Shown: in pieces, positions 53,501-64,000 of the stretch
How the letters are laid out: every line of letters starts with the position of its first letter
Numbering within the stretch: position 1 is the first letter of the stretch
Source: Protula sp. h YS-2021
Lineage: Eukaryota; Annelida; Polychaeta; Sabellida; Serpulidae
Direction of reading: 5' to 3'
Assembly: GCA_949752745.1 (NCBI GenBank)
Contig: OX457027.1
Location: forward strand, 84,431,936 to 84,495,935
Length of the DNA: 64,000 nucleotides
Translations under genes and position numbers: made by a program
The notes under the pieces: model-generated
The model's input: only the letters and a program-made list of their open reading frames with translations
Databases searched by the model: none
Told to the model about the DNA's origin: nothing

Positions 53501-53570
53501 GAAATGAAGCAAATCCACATCTCTTCGTCAAATTTTTTAAATTATGTATTGCAGCGAGGGATCAGAATAG
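50521..53570. other. Intergenic stretch; no gene seen
   Basis: G or C homopolymer-rich (near 51006, 51140, 52046, 53170, 53221, 53277) with short open frames lacking recognisable similarity. A CGACGGACGGACAG run at 53088 looks like the end of a dispersed repeat. Confidence 0.5.
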
Positions 53571-53810
53571 TAGTAAAATTAGTAAACTAAATTAGTTAAA
53601 GTAAATTTACATAAAGTAAAAAAACTAAAAGTAGCAAATTGTAGTTAAAGTAGTAAAAGTAGTAAATTTTAGTTAAAGTAGTCAAGTAGTAAAATAAATT
53701 AGTAAGAGTAAATGTAAATGTTGTAAAAATAGTAAAAGTAGTAAATTGCAGTTAAAGTAGTAAACGTAGTAAAATAAGTAGTTATTAAGTAGTAAAACAT
53801 AAGTCTCGAT
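53571..53810 (+). repeat. Degenerate (AGTAAA)n-type tract
   Basis: An irregular repeat of AGTAGTAAA, TTAGTTAAAGTAG and related short units. Confidence 0.8.
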
Positions 53811-54976
53811 GTGGTATTCTCCGTTTTTTCCTGATCTACATGCACGAGCACTCCAGTTTATCAGATTTAAGATTTAATTTTTGTGTAATTTTCTTTTATT
53901 TATTGTTGAATTGCGCTAATAAAGTCGTATAAGCAGTGTTATAATCTTTGATCGACTTTAGGACGACTAATATCACATCTATTAGCCAATAAAAGATCTT
54001 ATAGGGGGAGATATACCAGAGGGGGAGGGAACTTGGCGTAGTATAGCTCCCCCCCCCCCGGGCAAGGGAGCTATACAGGGGGAGGGGGCAAGATATTCTG
54101 TTACACCGGTACGATGCTAAATATTACACAGCACCATAAGGGGAGCTGGGGAGTTGTGTGTGTAGAGGGGGCCGTATAGCGTTTCACGACAGACTGCTAC
54201 ACCGAGGGTAAAGGATTGTCAAACCGAAACTTTCGGCAAAATTATGATGTCTTATTTATATATTGTATGTTGTCATATATATGTACGCCCGGGTTACTCT
54301 GTGACATCGACATCTTAAGCACATATATAGCTGCGATCGTCGATCTGAAAGTGAAAAAAAAGGATAACATGTAAGCCACTGGTGCTTCCTACACGGTCGC
54401 GAACGGAATTCCGTGGTGACCAAAAGATCGCTCACAAGGCACTTTTTGTGTGCGAAATTTGAGACTTACTACACCGACTATACCATCAATGTATTTCTGA
54501 AATACATGAATACATGAACCATGGGGGTGGGGGACCGTGCCTATGTTTCAATTACGTGGTCGAGATGTTTTGTGGGTTACAACTTTCAACATGGAAATGG
54601 GGCAGGGGGGACCATTGTATCTACTATCGTTGCATTTCGCACTCCACAGGTACTTCTAAAACATTTATATACCACCTGAGCATAACACAAGTTAGCTATT
54701 GCTACACGTTTCTTGTTTGATAAAAAATATTTTAAAAAGGGGAAAAATAACATATACAACGTGCTGTTGGAATCTGTTGAAGCTGAGCATTGCTTGTGGG
54801 GAGAAATGGGAAGAAGTGCAGCCTATCCGGTGAGTATTGTTTTCTAAACCACCCTGGAAACGCTGAGTAAATCGTTAGATATCTAAGGCTTTATGTTATA
54901 AATGACATTGCACAGATTTGGAAATTCATATTTTGTTTTCGAAAGAAGAAATGCAATAAAGTCGATTTACAACAAG

Positions 54977-54981
<5 letters not shown>

Positions 54982-55059
<78 letters not shown>

Positions 55060-55098
55060 AGAAGAAGAAGAAGAAGAAGAAGAAGAAGAAGAAGAAGA
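54982..55098 (+). repeat. (GA)n(GAA)n microsatellite
   Basis: About 37 GA repeats followed by about 14 GAA repeats. Apparent Arg/Glu, Ser/Leu and poly-Glu frames are artefacts of it. Confidence 0.97.
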
Positions 55099-56000
55099 TA
55101 CCACATAAACCTGGATGGTGCCGGTTCTTGTCAATTCCACGTGTTCGCAGACAGCTTTAAAACAAATTGAAATCAGTCTAGGCACAAATTGGAAACTTCT
55201 AACAAATGAACATCAAAATAAAGACTAATTGTAATAGATCAATATTTACCAAGTGTATGCATGTTAGTTTACATTTACAACAATTTACTTTTGAAACATC
55301 CATGATCTGCATTATAACACTTTTAAAAAATGTTTGTAATTCAAAACGGCTTAATTTTTTTCATACAAAGTAGTAGGTAGGGGAGATACTTTAAAAAGAT
55401 TTCTGGATACTCCCCCCCATATCAAGGCGGGAAATTGAGATTTTTAGTTAAGATGCATTGAACGTTGCACTTATGTAGGGCTCCATAGCACTGTCAATCT
55501 TCCGACATTCCCACCATTCATGTGGCCAACATTCCCACGATAGAATATCTTCAGCTAAACCACGTTGGGGGTGATTGAACCTGTTGAGTAATTTCTAAAT
55601 GGTCTATCTAGAAATATCTTGGGACTTCTGGATGATGACCCCCCCCCCTCCCCCACCATCCTAAGGCGGCAAACTGAGATTATGGTATTGCTTTACGTTT
55701 CGGACAATCCTGATCATCTTTCATTTTCGGACCCCACCCCCCTCCTCCCGCCCTAAGGCGGGCAATTAAGATTTTTGCATACGATCTTCAACAGCACATG
55801 ACTTCACAACTACTGGACCGATTTCACCCATTCTTTCAGCATAATGTCCAGTATAAGTTAAAGTTATTATTATTAATGATATGTTTATTGATAACGTCAT
55901 TTATGAAACTTTCAAAAGAGTATAACTTCAAAACTACTGCAATTTCCATCATTTACCATGAAGACCATGGCGTGATAATATGAATATCCCAAATTAAGAG
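55099..56000. other. Flank of the Polinton remnant; no gene seen
   Basis: AT-rich with C runs. The left terminus of the Polinton should lie near here, but I cannot find its inverted repeat because the other end is beyond the window. Confidence 0.4.
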
Positions 56001-56360
56001 GTGAAATGTGGATGGCGTCATGCATTACTGCCAAACTTAGATGAATTTGAGAGACACTTATGTGAAAAACTGGTTGCCTTTCGTAAAGAAAGAGGATCTA
56101 TTACTTGTCGCGTTTGCTTCCATGTCTTCAACAATGGTGAACAATATGCGTACCATGTATATGCTGATACTCATGCAACACCAATGCAACACGTATGTAT
56201 AAAAAGATTAGCCAATGAGTCAGATCAACCTCCTGCAAAAAAGAAGAAGACAAAAGCTGAGACACAAACTAAGAAACAAACGAAGAAACAAACAAAAAAG
56301 GAAATGAAAGTAGGTAAAGGTAGAAGAATAAACCTTGGTGGACATGCACATCAAGTCTGA
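56001..56360 (+). pseudogene. Zinc-finger-like ORF at the start of the polymerase region
   Basis: A frame of 119 codons with a C2H2-like motif (CRVC, then HVYADTH) followed by a Lys/Thr-rich basic tail. Polinton polymerases often carry a zinc-finger-like N-terminus, so this may be the polymerase N-terminal part, separated from the rest by stops. Its start is uncertain. Confidence 0.5.
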
Positions 56361-56399
56361 ACCAGAAAATGAATTCGACTTGATACTGGAAATGCGGCA

Positions 56400-57425
56400 G
56401 CAAGAAAATCGCATCACACGACATTTGATAGATAGATTAGACAACGGAATGAAACGGTACATCCTCGTTTTAGCTGGCTTCTGAGAAGAAAACTGTTCAA
56501 ATTTTCCGAATACAGTCGAAACCTGAGAAAGCAGCTAGGATTGAAATGTAAACCTACGGAAAAGTTGATTCCCAATCTCAGTGACAAGGAAAAGTATGTG
56601 GTACATTATCGAAATTTGCAGCAATACATATCTGTTAAATTGAAAGTGACAAAGATGTCTCGAGCCATTATGTTCCAGCGGAATAAATGGCTAGCTAAAT
56701 ACATAGATGTCAGCACAAAGAAGAGAATAGTGATGAAAAACGTTTGAAAAATGCCTTATTTGACAAATCCATGGAAAATGTGAGGAAACGAACCAATGCA
56801 GAATTGGTTCACAATGTGAACCCTTTCAAAAAGGTAGTTGCTAAGCCTACATTTCACCAATTCTACATTTTCAATGAGGATTTGACGACTAGATCTTTGC
56901 AAAACCCTCATGTGTGGTTATCACTACAATTAAACGAAGAATAAGTATCCAGAATCAAAATTGCTGTTCAGCGACACAGACAGTTTGTGTTATGACACAC
57001 CACCAGAGACATTTACAAAGATATGCAACAGAATAGTCATCTTTTTTTATACAAGTGATTATGCAAAGGATCATTTTCTACATTCCTCTGTGAATAAGAA
57101 AGTGTTGGGGAAAAGGAAAGATGAAATTGCTGGAGTACCCAATGAGGAGCTTGTGGGACTTTGACCGAAGATGTACAGTTTGCTGTATGGTGGAAAGAGA
57201 AACATACTGTTAAGGGCATTACGCATGCCTGCCAGAGGTGAATGGCACATGCTCAATGCAAGAATAGCTTATTTAGGGAAGAGCAATCATATGTTGCGGT
57301 AAACATCATTAGAAGTAACAAACATCAAATTTTTTCCGAGAAGATTGTGAAGGTTCCTATCACCATTTGATGACAAGCGATACGCGTTGGATGATGGTTA
57401 CACCACGTTAGCTTATGGGCATTAA
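56400..57425 (+). pseudogene. Polinton DNA polymerase B, broken
   Basis: Protein-primed family B polymerase remnants in three or more frames. Visible motifs are KEKYVVHYRNLQ (56590s), FDKSMENVRKR near 56760, the palm catalytic motif SDTDSL (DTDS codons at 56973-56984), and FDDKRY with TLAYGH at the C-terminus near 57370-57420. Stops at about 56746 and 56942 and a break near 57163 separate the pieces. Most of the exonuclease domain and the first palm motif region are missing or unrecognisable, so no active enzyme is encoded. Confidence 0.88.
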
Positions 57426-58067
57426 ACAGTTCATAGTGCAGCTTATAGAGCATGAGTTAAAAGACGCCCGCAATCATTTTGTATCAAACTATTGAAGAGT
57501 GAACATTTCTGCAGTGAATGAACGACGACTGACATCTACGACAATACCTACAGCAAAGTCTGAGGCAATACCTACACCAAAGTCTAAGATAATGCCCATG
57601 GCAAAGCCTGAGTTGAAGCCACTACCACTGCAACAGCTTCAAAGGCGGCCACAGTTTGGAAAGATGAAAAGAGTTGAGTGTCCACCCACAGCTACCGTTC
57701 CAATGTGTAAAAAGCAAAACAAATGGAGCTTCAGGTAGAGCCTAAAACCAAGCCAAGACCTGAGCGTAAAGCTGTTGGCACTGAAAAGTCTATGAATAAG
57801 ATAGGTGTAGATGATTTACCTTCATGATACCCATTAATGGGAAAAATATATTAAACTGGTAAAATATTAGCAGGAAGTGATGATTAACATTCGTGAATAT
57901 ATCACGGATCATGCTTCTGGGAGGTTATATCCTGCCAAGAAGGGAATTTTGTTGTCACTGAAAGAATGAAAAATGCGGAGGAAGCAAATGACGTCAATGG
58001 ATAACGTGCTTCAGCAGATTGATGCTGTGACATTCAGAATATTATTCAGTAGAACTCATTTATTATC
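57426..58067 (+). other. Degenerate region after the polymerase
   Basis: It contains a short basic, Pro/Lys-rich open frame (57499-57738) with repeated TPKS/MAKPE-type segments and several stops after it. No recognisable domain. Confidence 0.4.
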
Positions 58068-58244
58068 ATGAACTCAAACGTGCAACTATCTCTAGATTAC
58101 TTGGGTGAACTGGCGATCTATTACTGTGGAACTTTCATTATCCTATCTACTGAAGATCAAGCCGTGGTGAAGGATTATTTTGAAAACTTACCGATGCCAG
58201 GATTTCATCTACAAGTCTCAGAAGATATTAAAGTAAGTCACTGA
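58068..58244 (+). CDS. Small ORF within the Polinton, unknown
   Basis: ATG to TGA, 58 codons (starts MNSNVQLSLDYLGELAIYYC). It ends just before the PC4-like ORF, to which it may once have been joined. Not recognised. Confidence 0.35.
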   Translation: MNSNVQLSLDYLGELAIYYCGTFIILSTEDQAVVKDYFENLPMPGFHLQVSEDIKVSH

Positions 58245-58279
58245 GCGTGACGGTGAACGCGGTATACAGTTTCAATAGT

Positions 58280-58630
58280 ATGACGAGCTTACCGGACGCT
58301 ATGATTTCATCACGCTCAGTGTGGAACATTGGAGCCAAGTTTATGATGCTTGGCAAGAACTTGAAACTTAGTTTTGAACCAAATGGACATGCACAATTAA
58401 TGCGTGGTTCAAAAGGTATTGACTTTACGCCTAATATGTGGACCATAATAAAGATTATGAAAGGTTTAAATGAATTTATACTATCAAACCATATTGGTGT
58501 GAAAGTGATTGCGTTGGATCAATGTTATATTAGTTTTCATAGCATTTACAAACGGGGAGATAACATTTATGATACTTGTATTAATTTAAGTTGTTGTGAG
58601 TGGACTAATATGTTACATGTATTAGCATAA
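58280..58630 (+). CDS. PC4-like single-stranded-DNA-binding ORF in the Polinton
   Basis: An intact frame of about 116 codons from ATG 58280. The segment LGKNLKLSFEPNGHAQLMRG, then SKGIDFTPNMWTIIK, resembles the PC4/p15 coactivator fold, in which strands are followed by (R/K)KGI-x-L-x-P-x-x-W and a C-terminal helix. PC4 proteins bind single-stranded DNA. In a replicating element it could act in DNA replication or late transcription. This is a motif-level guess, and unlike its neighbours the frame is unbroken. Confidence 0.45.
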   Translation: MTSLPDAMISSRSVWNIGAKFMMLGKNLKLSFEPNGHAQLMRGSKGIDFTPNMWTIIKIMKGLNEFILSNHIGVKVIALDQCYISFHSIYKRGDNIYDTCINLSCCEWTNMLHVLA

Positions 58631-58839
58631 TATGTATTTGAAATATTTGTTTCTTAATTGTAACTTGTTTTGTTTTTCAATAATTGTAAATATTTGTGAT
58701 TTGCTAAACTGTTGTTGAATCAATTGTAAATATATATGATTTGTTATATTAACTAAAACAAGCACATTATCCTTTTTAACTTATTATCTTTTCTCTCTCA
58801 AAATTTTAATACATAACAAAATGCATGATATATGATATG

Positions 58840-58985
58840 TGGTTTATTGGTGAGTTAACAACTCGCCAGGGACCCCCCTCTTAAGAATGAACAAGGGACT
58901 TACGAGTGAATTAACTCATCGCCATGGACCCTCCATTTGAATGGAAAAGGGATTTACGGGTGAATTAACACCACGCCAGTGACTC
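58840..58985 (+). repeat. ~65-bp repeat between convergent Polinton genes
   Basis: Three degenerate copies of a unit with GTGAATTAAC(A/T)C(A/T)CGCCA and AAGGGACTTACG lie in the AT-rich gap between the + strand and - strand gene blocks. Confidence 0.65.
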
Positions 58986-59307
58986 CAGTGACTTGTTAGA
59001 ACGATAATTCACCAGTTTGAAATTATTGATCATTCACAAAATATACATTCAGATAAATGTATTACTAAAGAACTTATCTTCACATGTTAAAAATTAAACA
59101 AGTTTAATATAACAGTGGTTTATAATGTCTATAAACAAAGCCGTTTACTATAAAATATCCATCACGTCTTTTAATATATCTATAATGTTAAACGTGCTAT
59201 GATCTCTAGCTGTAATATATAATCCACACAATAAAAACCACAAGTATTGGAAATGATCTGTTGCAGTGGTATGGAATTATATACCTACTCATTATTTAAA
59301 AACTTTT

Positions 59308-59640
59308 CTAAGCGACATCTATAGGTGCAAGTCCATAAAAGTCAAAATATTCCACTTTGTCAAAATATCCCACTTTGTCAAAGTACACGCCAACCCAATG
59401 TTCACCAGGTTCATCATTATTGTGTTGATGACATAGGCCCCTTGTTGTAATGCTGGCAGCTGATCCATAGGGAACATTCCGTGGAATAAGTCTTTTGCCA
59501 TGACAACATGCGTCAATATGGCATCTATCTGCTTCGTATTCATATTGATAATCAAACTGAATACTGCGATTTGCACATATTTCAAAGATGTTGTCAAATT
59601 CAGCATAGACTATGACAATGACTGTATTTTGCAAAGCGTT
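59308..59640 (-). pseudogene. Polinton adenain-type cysteine protease, frameshifted
   Basis: Maturation protease of the adenovirus protease (C5) type, which processes capsid proteins in this group. Two overlapping - strand frames hold its parts. One carries the N-terminal motif FPMDQLP with AYVINT. The other carries GEHWVGVYFD (catalytic His) and YFDFYGL (acidic residue). The switch between frames lies near 59415-59440. The region with the catalytic Cys is not seen, so it is truncated and inactive. Confidence 0.85.
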
Positions 59641-59930
59641 TTGCCAAATTCATCTCTAGCCGCAGGTTTCCGTGCTTGATCAGGGCTTAATGGCCATCAC
59701 CACCATAATAAGATTTTAAGTCGAAAAAATAAAGCCCTCTAGGCCAATATTCCCGTTTTATAATGGAACTTTTCTCACTATTCAATTGATCAAAAGATTT
59801 GTAAAGGGTTTAAAAAGCGTCAAGATATTTTGCTTGAACTATGTTCAGAGAGGTTTGGATAGGACTGGTTCATCATCAGTGTAAAGTTGCATGTAATTAA
59901 TATCAAAGTGTTCAAAATTGTATGGATTTC

Positions 59931-60700
59931 TTAACACTGTTCTAGAATAGGCTTCATTATGAACCATTCCATTCCAATTACAACAGATTTTGGTAATTGA
60001 CCCAAAGAAATGTTATCATTCACAAACGATTGATATCCAGCCGGAATGGCTAAAATTTTATATTCTTTTCTGGTAATAGGAAACGTAGCAGGAATTTTCA
60101 TCACTGCATCAATTTGTCCTAGCAGAATACCTGGAATAGCCCTAACTTTGCGACTGGTTAAAAACGCATCTCTCACTTCTACCTTAAAGGTATCATTTAC
60201 AGCCATAAATAAATATTCATCTTTGTGCCTATGCAAACGCAATTTGATACTCGTTACATTGGGAAGATAACGATCCTGCTCAAACACATCCACTCTTAAG
60301 GCACATAAACTCAAGGCTCAGACGCCTATGGAAATAATGATTATGTAGACTATTATTTCCTGCTTCAAGTATTTCACCACCTCATCATGTACCTGAAAAC
60401 CTGTATGTTCTTTTCATAATTGCCTAACTTCACCGCATGAGAATTTTACGATCCAGCAGTATCCTTATAGATGAGACGCATGGAGGATTCAGAATTTAGA
60501 TTTTCTTCCGAATCATGGATGATACAAGAAATTATGCTCGTATAGCCATGGGAATTGTTACTATGTGAAATCAATCGATCATTCAGAAATAATTCAATGT
60601 TGGACCATAAACCATTAAATAAATCTTTGATAGATGTTACGCTATCATCTACATTACAAGCCCCACCATCTTTCTTGACAATGGCGCATACCACATGAAG
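59931..60700 (-). pseudogene. Polinton major capsid protein, broken
   Basis: Two - strand pieces of the double-jelly-roll major capsid protein. The N-terminal piece (60694-60446) has LFNGLWSNIELFLNDRLIS. The C-terminal piece (60314-59931) has RVDVFEQDRYLP, ITRKEYKILAIPAGYQSFVN and LGQLPKSVVIGM. These strings are typical for Polinton/adintovirus capsid proteins. Stops and frameshifts between 60314 and 60446 and beyond separate them. Confidence 0.8.
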
Positions 60701-60807
60701 TCTGCTATTCTATAAGTCTAAATATTCTTCTGTACTAGCAGGAATATGAAATTCTATTGGAGCATCATCTTTAAGGGCAGTAAGTAGCTGATAGTCCACA
60801 CCATAAC

Positions 60808-60990
60808 TTATTTCTTATTCCACAAATATATCTTTTGATGTTGTTCAGCTAAGACCACTTTATATTTTCCTTTGAAATATAACGTACAAGGTAAATCAAT
60901 TTGATAATAAGAGGCTTTATTAGTAGGATAATAGTTCATGCTAGCACTACTAGGCAAAATAATGTAAAAACTTGGTGATTTCACTTGCAC
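60808..60990 (-). pseudogene. Polinton minor capsid/pX-group ORF, N-terminal part
   Basis: 60 codons with FYIILPSSASMNYYPTNKAS, then LPCTLYFKGKYKVVLAE. This matches the start of a conserved Polinton ORF (FYVTLPSN-S-Y-P-N...LP...G-W-V-L-E), thought to be a minor capsid protein. It ends in a premature stop. Confidence 0.65.
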
Positions 60991-61096
60991 ATCTTATTTT
61001 TACTGGAATCTGAGTTGTAGTTTCATTTTCTTGGCAACAACACAACTCTTAAAACCATGTTAAAAATTTTCCTTCTGGAAACTGTCTTTGTTGACG

Positions 61097-61619
61097 CTAT
61101 TTCATTTCTTTTGTAATATCTTCACGAGTTGTCTTTCTGCCAAACACAGGTTTTTGAATATTAGCATCTACAATTTCCTGAACAAAATGCTTCCAACCTA
61201 GAGATGGTACTTGTCGTTCTTTTCTTCTTGTAGCAACCAATGCTACTTTTAGTAAACCAATAGTGTTGGAATTTTCAATTATATTTATAGTTTTCAACAC
61301 AAGTTCATTCTTATATGTCCATCTCGTACCATACTTCTTAAGTTGTACTAGAAGATGTGTTACTTTCACATGATATGTAGATTGAAAATGATTTAGAAAT
61401 GTTAACTGTTGTGACTTTTCTGTGGGAGCTGTTACAGCAGACTTTTGTTGTTGTGACTAAATTGTTTGTAAATGACGACCAAGAAGATGTAGGAGTTTCA
61501 CGATTTCGTTTCTTTTTTTTAACTTTATTCACTTTAGCTTTAATACCATCATTTGAAGGTTGACTTAATTTTCTATATTCTGATTCAGGAATAAGGACCA
61601 TTTTCAATGCGTGCTTCAT
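61097..61619 (-). pseudogene. Polinton conserved ORF (two overlapping fragments)
   Basis: The first fragment (61619-61338) begins MKHALKMVLIPESEYRKL and has a basic segment KVKKKKRNRE. The second (61369-61097) contains TRWTYKNELVL and PSLGWKHFVQEI. Both strings belong to one conserved Polinton protein of unknown function, split here by a frameshift around 61340-61480. Confidence 0.6.
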
Positions 61620-61950
61620 TTTAATGACAATTGAGCTAATAATGGAAGTACAGTTCCTGCAATTGTTCCAATAAATCCGCCTTTTTGATTAATCAACTTC
61701 TTTTTACGCTTAAAGAAAATTTTCTTATCAGCCAGTTGTCGAATACTTTATTGTTCAGGCTTTAATTTTTTATACATATGTGACTTCAGTGGTAAGTGTC
61801 CATGCAATGCATTCAAACCTATTTCAAACAAACTGGCCAATTAATCGTCTGTAGCTTGCTTCAATAAGGATTTACATCATTTAGCACTGCTACTTGCTAA
61901 TAAATGAAGAAATGGTTGCTTCGTTTGAATTCGTTTAGACATTTTGACGG
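61620..61950 (-). pseudogene. Polinton small basic ORF with internal stops
   Basis: A - strand frame with QPFLHLLASSSAK, ALHGHLPL and RQLADKK, then a Gly-rich end (KGGFIGTIAGTVLP). It matches the small 'pX-like' Polinton/adintovirus protein in pattern: a basic helical part, then a hydrophobic glycine-rich tail. At least three in-frame stops. Confidence 0.55.
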
Positions 61951-62640
61951 TAAGTACCAAACTGTTGTAATTCTTCTCCATATACTATTTTATGCACATA
62001 AACGTAATATGTATCTGTATTACTTGGTAGAATTCCTGTGGTAATACGTAACTTACCTTCTGTCTTAAGTTTTAAATCAAAAAACAAATAACCGTGACAC
62101 TTGCTTATAGCATCTTGATATACCTCAATTGAAAGACTGAGATTTTTCTGGATACATTTGCCAAGCTAATGTACTGATTTGTTCACTATCCTTTGGATTT
62201 TAAAGAGAATAATGTAATGTGTATTTAAACTAATATTACGTATTTCCATTCCATGGGGAAACAGATTGTGTACGATGAAAATAATGCTTAGATTTTATGA
62301 CTACTTTCAACACTAAACAGTCTGGTTATGTTTTCGTCACTATGGGCTTTTGTCATGAGATCACCAATAATAAGTTATTCTGTTTTGAACTGAAACGCTT
62401 TTCAATATCCTATGGGATATCTTGATACCTGATGGACCAGAAACCAGCCATGTAAGCGGATGCTTCATAACGCTTGAATATTGACCCAACTATTAAATTT
62501 ATTTGGCCAACCTAACCACTTGACAAATAATTCTGTCACACCTCGTCTTTTTCGTGTCTTCAATTTTTTTTTCAATTTTGTATACGGATTGAATGTCGTT
62601 TGTAACAGCTTGTAATTTCTCTTCAAAGCAATGACCATCA
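61951..62640 (-). pseudogene. Degenerate Polinton ORF remnants
   Basis: The - strand between 61965 and 62240 keeps a recognisable conserved string (HGYLFFDLK followed by an R-(L/I)-T-T-x-(I/V)-L-P pattern) found in Polinton-type elements next to the small basic ORF. The rest is too decayed to assign. Confidence 0.4.
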
Positions 62641-62650
62641 ATATCTTCGT

Positions 62651-63491
62651 CTAAGAATCCTTTTTCACGAGATAAGTGTATTTGTTGCTTCTTACAACGA
62701 TGTGTAACAATGAATACTTCTTGTGTCCATTTTGATAGTCCCTTTGAAATACATATTTCATGTGTGAAATGGAAAAAAGTTGACCAATGTTAAATTTGTA
62801 GCGTTTTTGCTTTTTCGTTGCTTTCAATTTCAATCATCAATATACATATGTTTCAACACTTTAGATTCAATTTTGGTAAGGATCCATTGCAAAATACCTG
62901 TACTCCGATACGTTTGGTGATGTAGAATAATAGCGATACATCATTCCTTTAAGCGTACGTATGACTCTTTCAGCAAAGTTTGCTTTTGTCTTATTCTTAG
63001 TAGTATATGCATGAATGCCTTCTTTCTTTAGAAATTGCTTTACCCATCTATTCTTAAATTTTGCTCCATTATCTGCCCTCAGTGTTTTGGGTCTTCTTGT
63101 TTCGTATAAAATCTTTTGGAAGGCTTGAATGACACTATTATGACTTTTGTTTGGAATAGGTTATACCCACAAGTGTTTGGAAAAGACATCAATGACAACT
63201 AGTAGAAAGTGTTTTCCTTCATTGTGTTCTGCAATGTTGGTCACATCTGCCAAGTCCACATCCCACATATCATCAATGCAACTGGTAATGATACATTGTC
63301 GTTTGTCGTTTAAATTTATATTTCACTGGTTGAAGTAAATTAAATGCATCTTGGTCTTGAAACCAATTTTTCACTTTGGAATATGTTACAGGTTGTTTGC
63401 TTTCTTTCAGTAGTTTGCGTAATTTATTAGGTTCTGCAAATGCTTCAGGAATTCTAGGTTTAAAGTAAGTATTGGTTAAGTAGTCTTTCAA
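62651..63491 (-). pseudogene. Polinton retroviral-type integrase, broken
   Basis: The N-terminal part (63491-63273) begins MKDYLTNTYFKPRIPEAFAE and has VKNWFQDQDAF and KFKRQT. The DDE core follows in broken frames: a first Asp region (DLADVTNI near 63245), LRADNG near 63075 (second Asp) and ANFAERVIRT near 62975 (Glu). The C-terminal SH3-like part is at 62833-62651 (GQLFSISHMKYVFQRDY). The three catalytic positions are still readable, but stops near 63161 and 62880 and a frame change near 63275 kill the gene. Confidence 0.88.
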
Positions 63492-63500
63492 CGTTGCCTT

Positions 63501-64000
63501 TTAACTTGAAATGAAATCAGTCATTCATACAAGAAAACTTTTATTGGCATGCAATTACGAATAACCTAATATTTTAACAATTCAGAGAAAAACAGTTAAA
63601 AGAGTATGCTGTGTAGTATAATTCATATACATAAACTGAAATGTTCTTCAAATATTTTGTAAATGTCAATATTCACTTCAACTCGTCCAATATTGAATGC
63701 GACAAGCTCTGATATATCCGTTGACAGTGAAACATCATCTTCACAATGTAAAATAACTCCAGCAGTCATAGTTAGCATGAGATCAGCTTCCCAAATCGTA
63801 CTGGGGTTGATAAAATCTGAAACAATGTCATAGGTATTCCCTGACAAATTCAGTTCTTCACATTCACTCAGAAAAGATTGGATATAAAGATTTCTTTGAA
63901 TTGTCCTTCCAACAGCTTCCCAGTGTTTATTTCCAGTACCCAGTCGGATTCAAAATAAAGAAGCTTTGAAAACACAAAGTCAATATAGTTCACTTTGAAG
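63501..64000 (-). other. Window edge: unassigned ORF upstream of the integrase
   Basis: A - strand frame at 63847-63623 (74 codons, MSGNTYDIVSDFINPSTIWE) and a partly open stretch to 64000 that I do not recognise. Probably still within the Polinton or its insert. Confidence 0.35.

Larger units (their letters stand above)
56001..63500. mobile_element. Decayed Polinton/Maverick (adintovirus-like) element, partial
   Basis: Polymerase fragments on the + strand face capsid, protease and integrase fragments on the - strand, the usual mix of a Polinton/Maverick, a 15-20 kb virus-derived DNA transposon encoding its own B-family polymerase and retroviral-type integrase. Every gene is split by stops and frameshifts, so this copy is dead. 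The element is AT-rich. It very likely continues past 64000. Confidence 0.9.

Noticed and set aside
54891..55185. Arg-Glu, Ser-Leu and poly-Glu proteins
   Set aside because: Pure (GA)n(GAA)n microsatellite.

Overview
The window looks like nuclear DNA of an invertebrate animal. It has GT-AG introns, long introns full of minisatellites, a CR1/L2-like LINE, MITEs and a decayed Polinton/Maverick (adintovirus-like) element. I cannot name the species. Minisatellites that span exon-intron boundaries recall ones I remember being reported from amphioxus, but that is memory, not proof.

Region 1 (about 1.4-30.3 kb, + strand) is the 3' part of one PIEZO mechanosensitive channel gene. I place 20 upstream exons plus two alternative last exons. 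Reading phase closes across every junction, giving about 1,110 residues that cover the region from the intracellular beam/clasp through the last membrane helices, anchor, outer helix, extracellular cap, pore-lining inner helix and C-terminal domain. Two features stand out. First, there are two complete, phase-compatible terminal exons, A at 24.1 kb and B at 30.1 kb, each encoding a different inner helix and C-terminal domain with its own stop. Second, at least seven introns carry minisatellites whose first or last unit is the splice junction itself, so the real 5' or 3' splice site is followed or preceded by many near-copies.

Region 2 (31.8-35.2 kb) is a 3.4-kb foldback element with arms of about 750 bp. 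A tRNA-Met-like sequence sits at the inner end of each arm, and the arms are full of TGACGTCA palindromes. Region 3 (36.0-39.5 kb) holds a ~145-bp tandem repeat and then a 51-bp satellite of about 44 units.

Region 4 (41.8-43.7 kb, + strand) is a single-exon, AT-rich open reading frame of 648 codons. Its protein is built almost wholly of roughly 22-residue hydrophobic/basic amphipathic repeats punctuated by proline and tryptophan. I recognise no family. It is the best candidate here for an undescribed protein.

Region 5 (45.2-49.9 kb) is a mobile-element cluster. It contains a gag-like coding region on the - strand with one in-frame stop, a 1.6-kb DNA element with perfect 124-bp terminal inverted repeats carrying a TatD-type metal-dependent nuclease gene (one in-frame stop), and the possible recombinase-like fragment it inserted into.

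Region 6 (50-56 kb) has tandem repeats, G/C runs and microsatellites but no gene I can support. Region 7 (56-64 kb) is a heavily broken Polinton/Maverick: DNA polymerase B fragments and a PC4-like ORF on the + strand, and protease, major and minor capsid, other conserved ORFs and integrase fragments on the - strand. It runs off the right edge.
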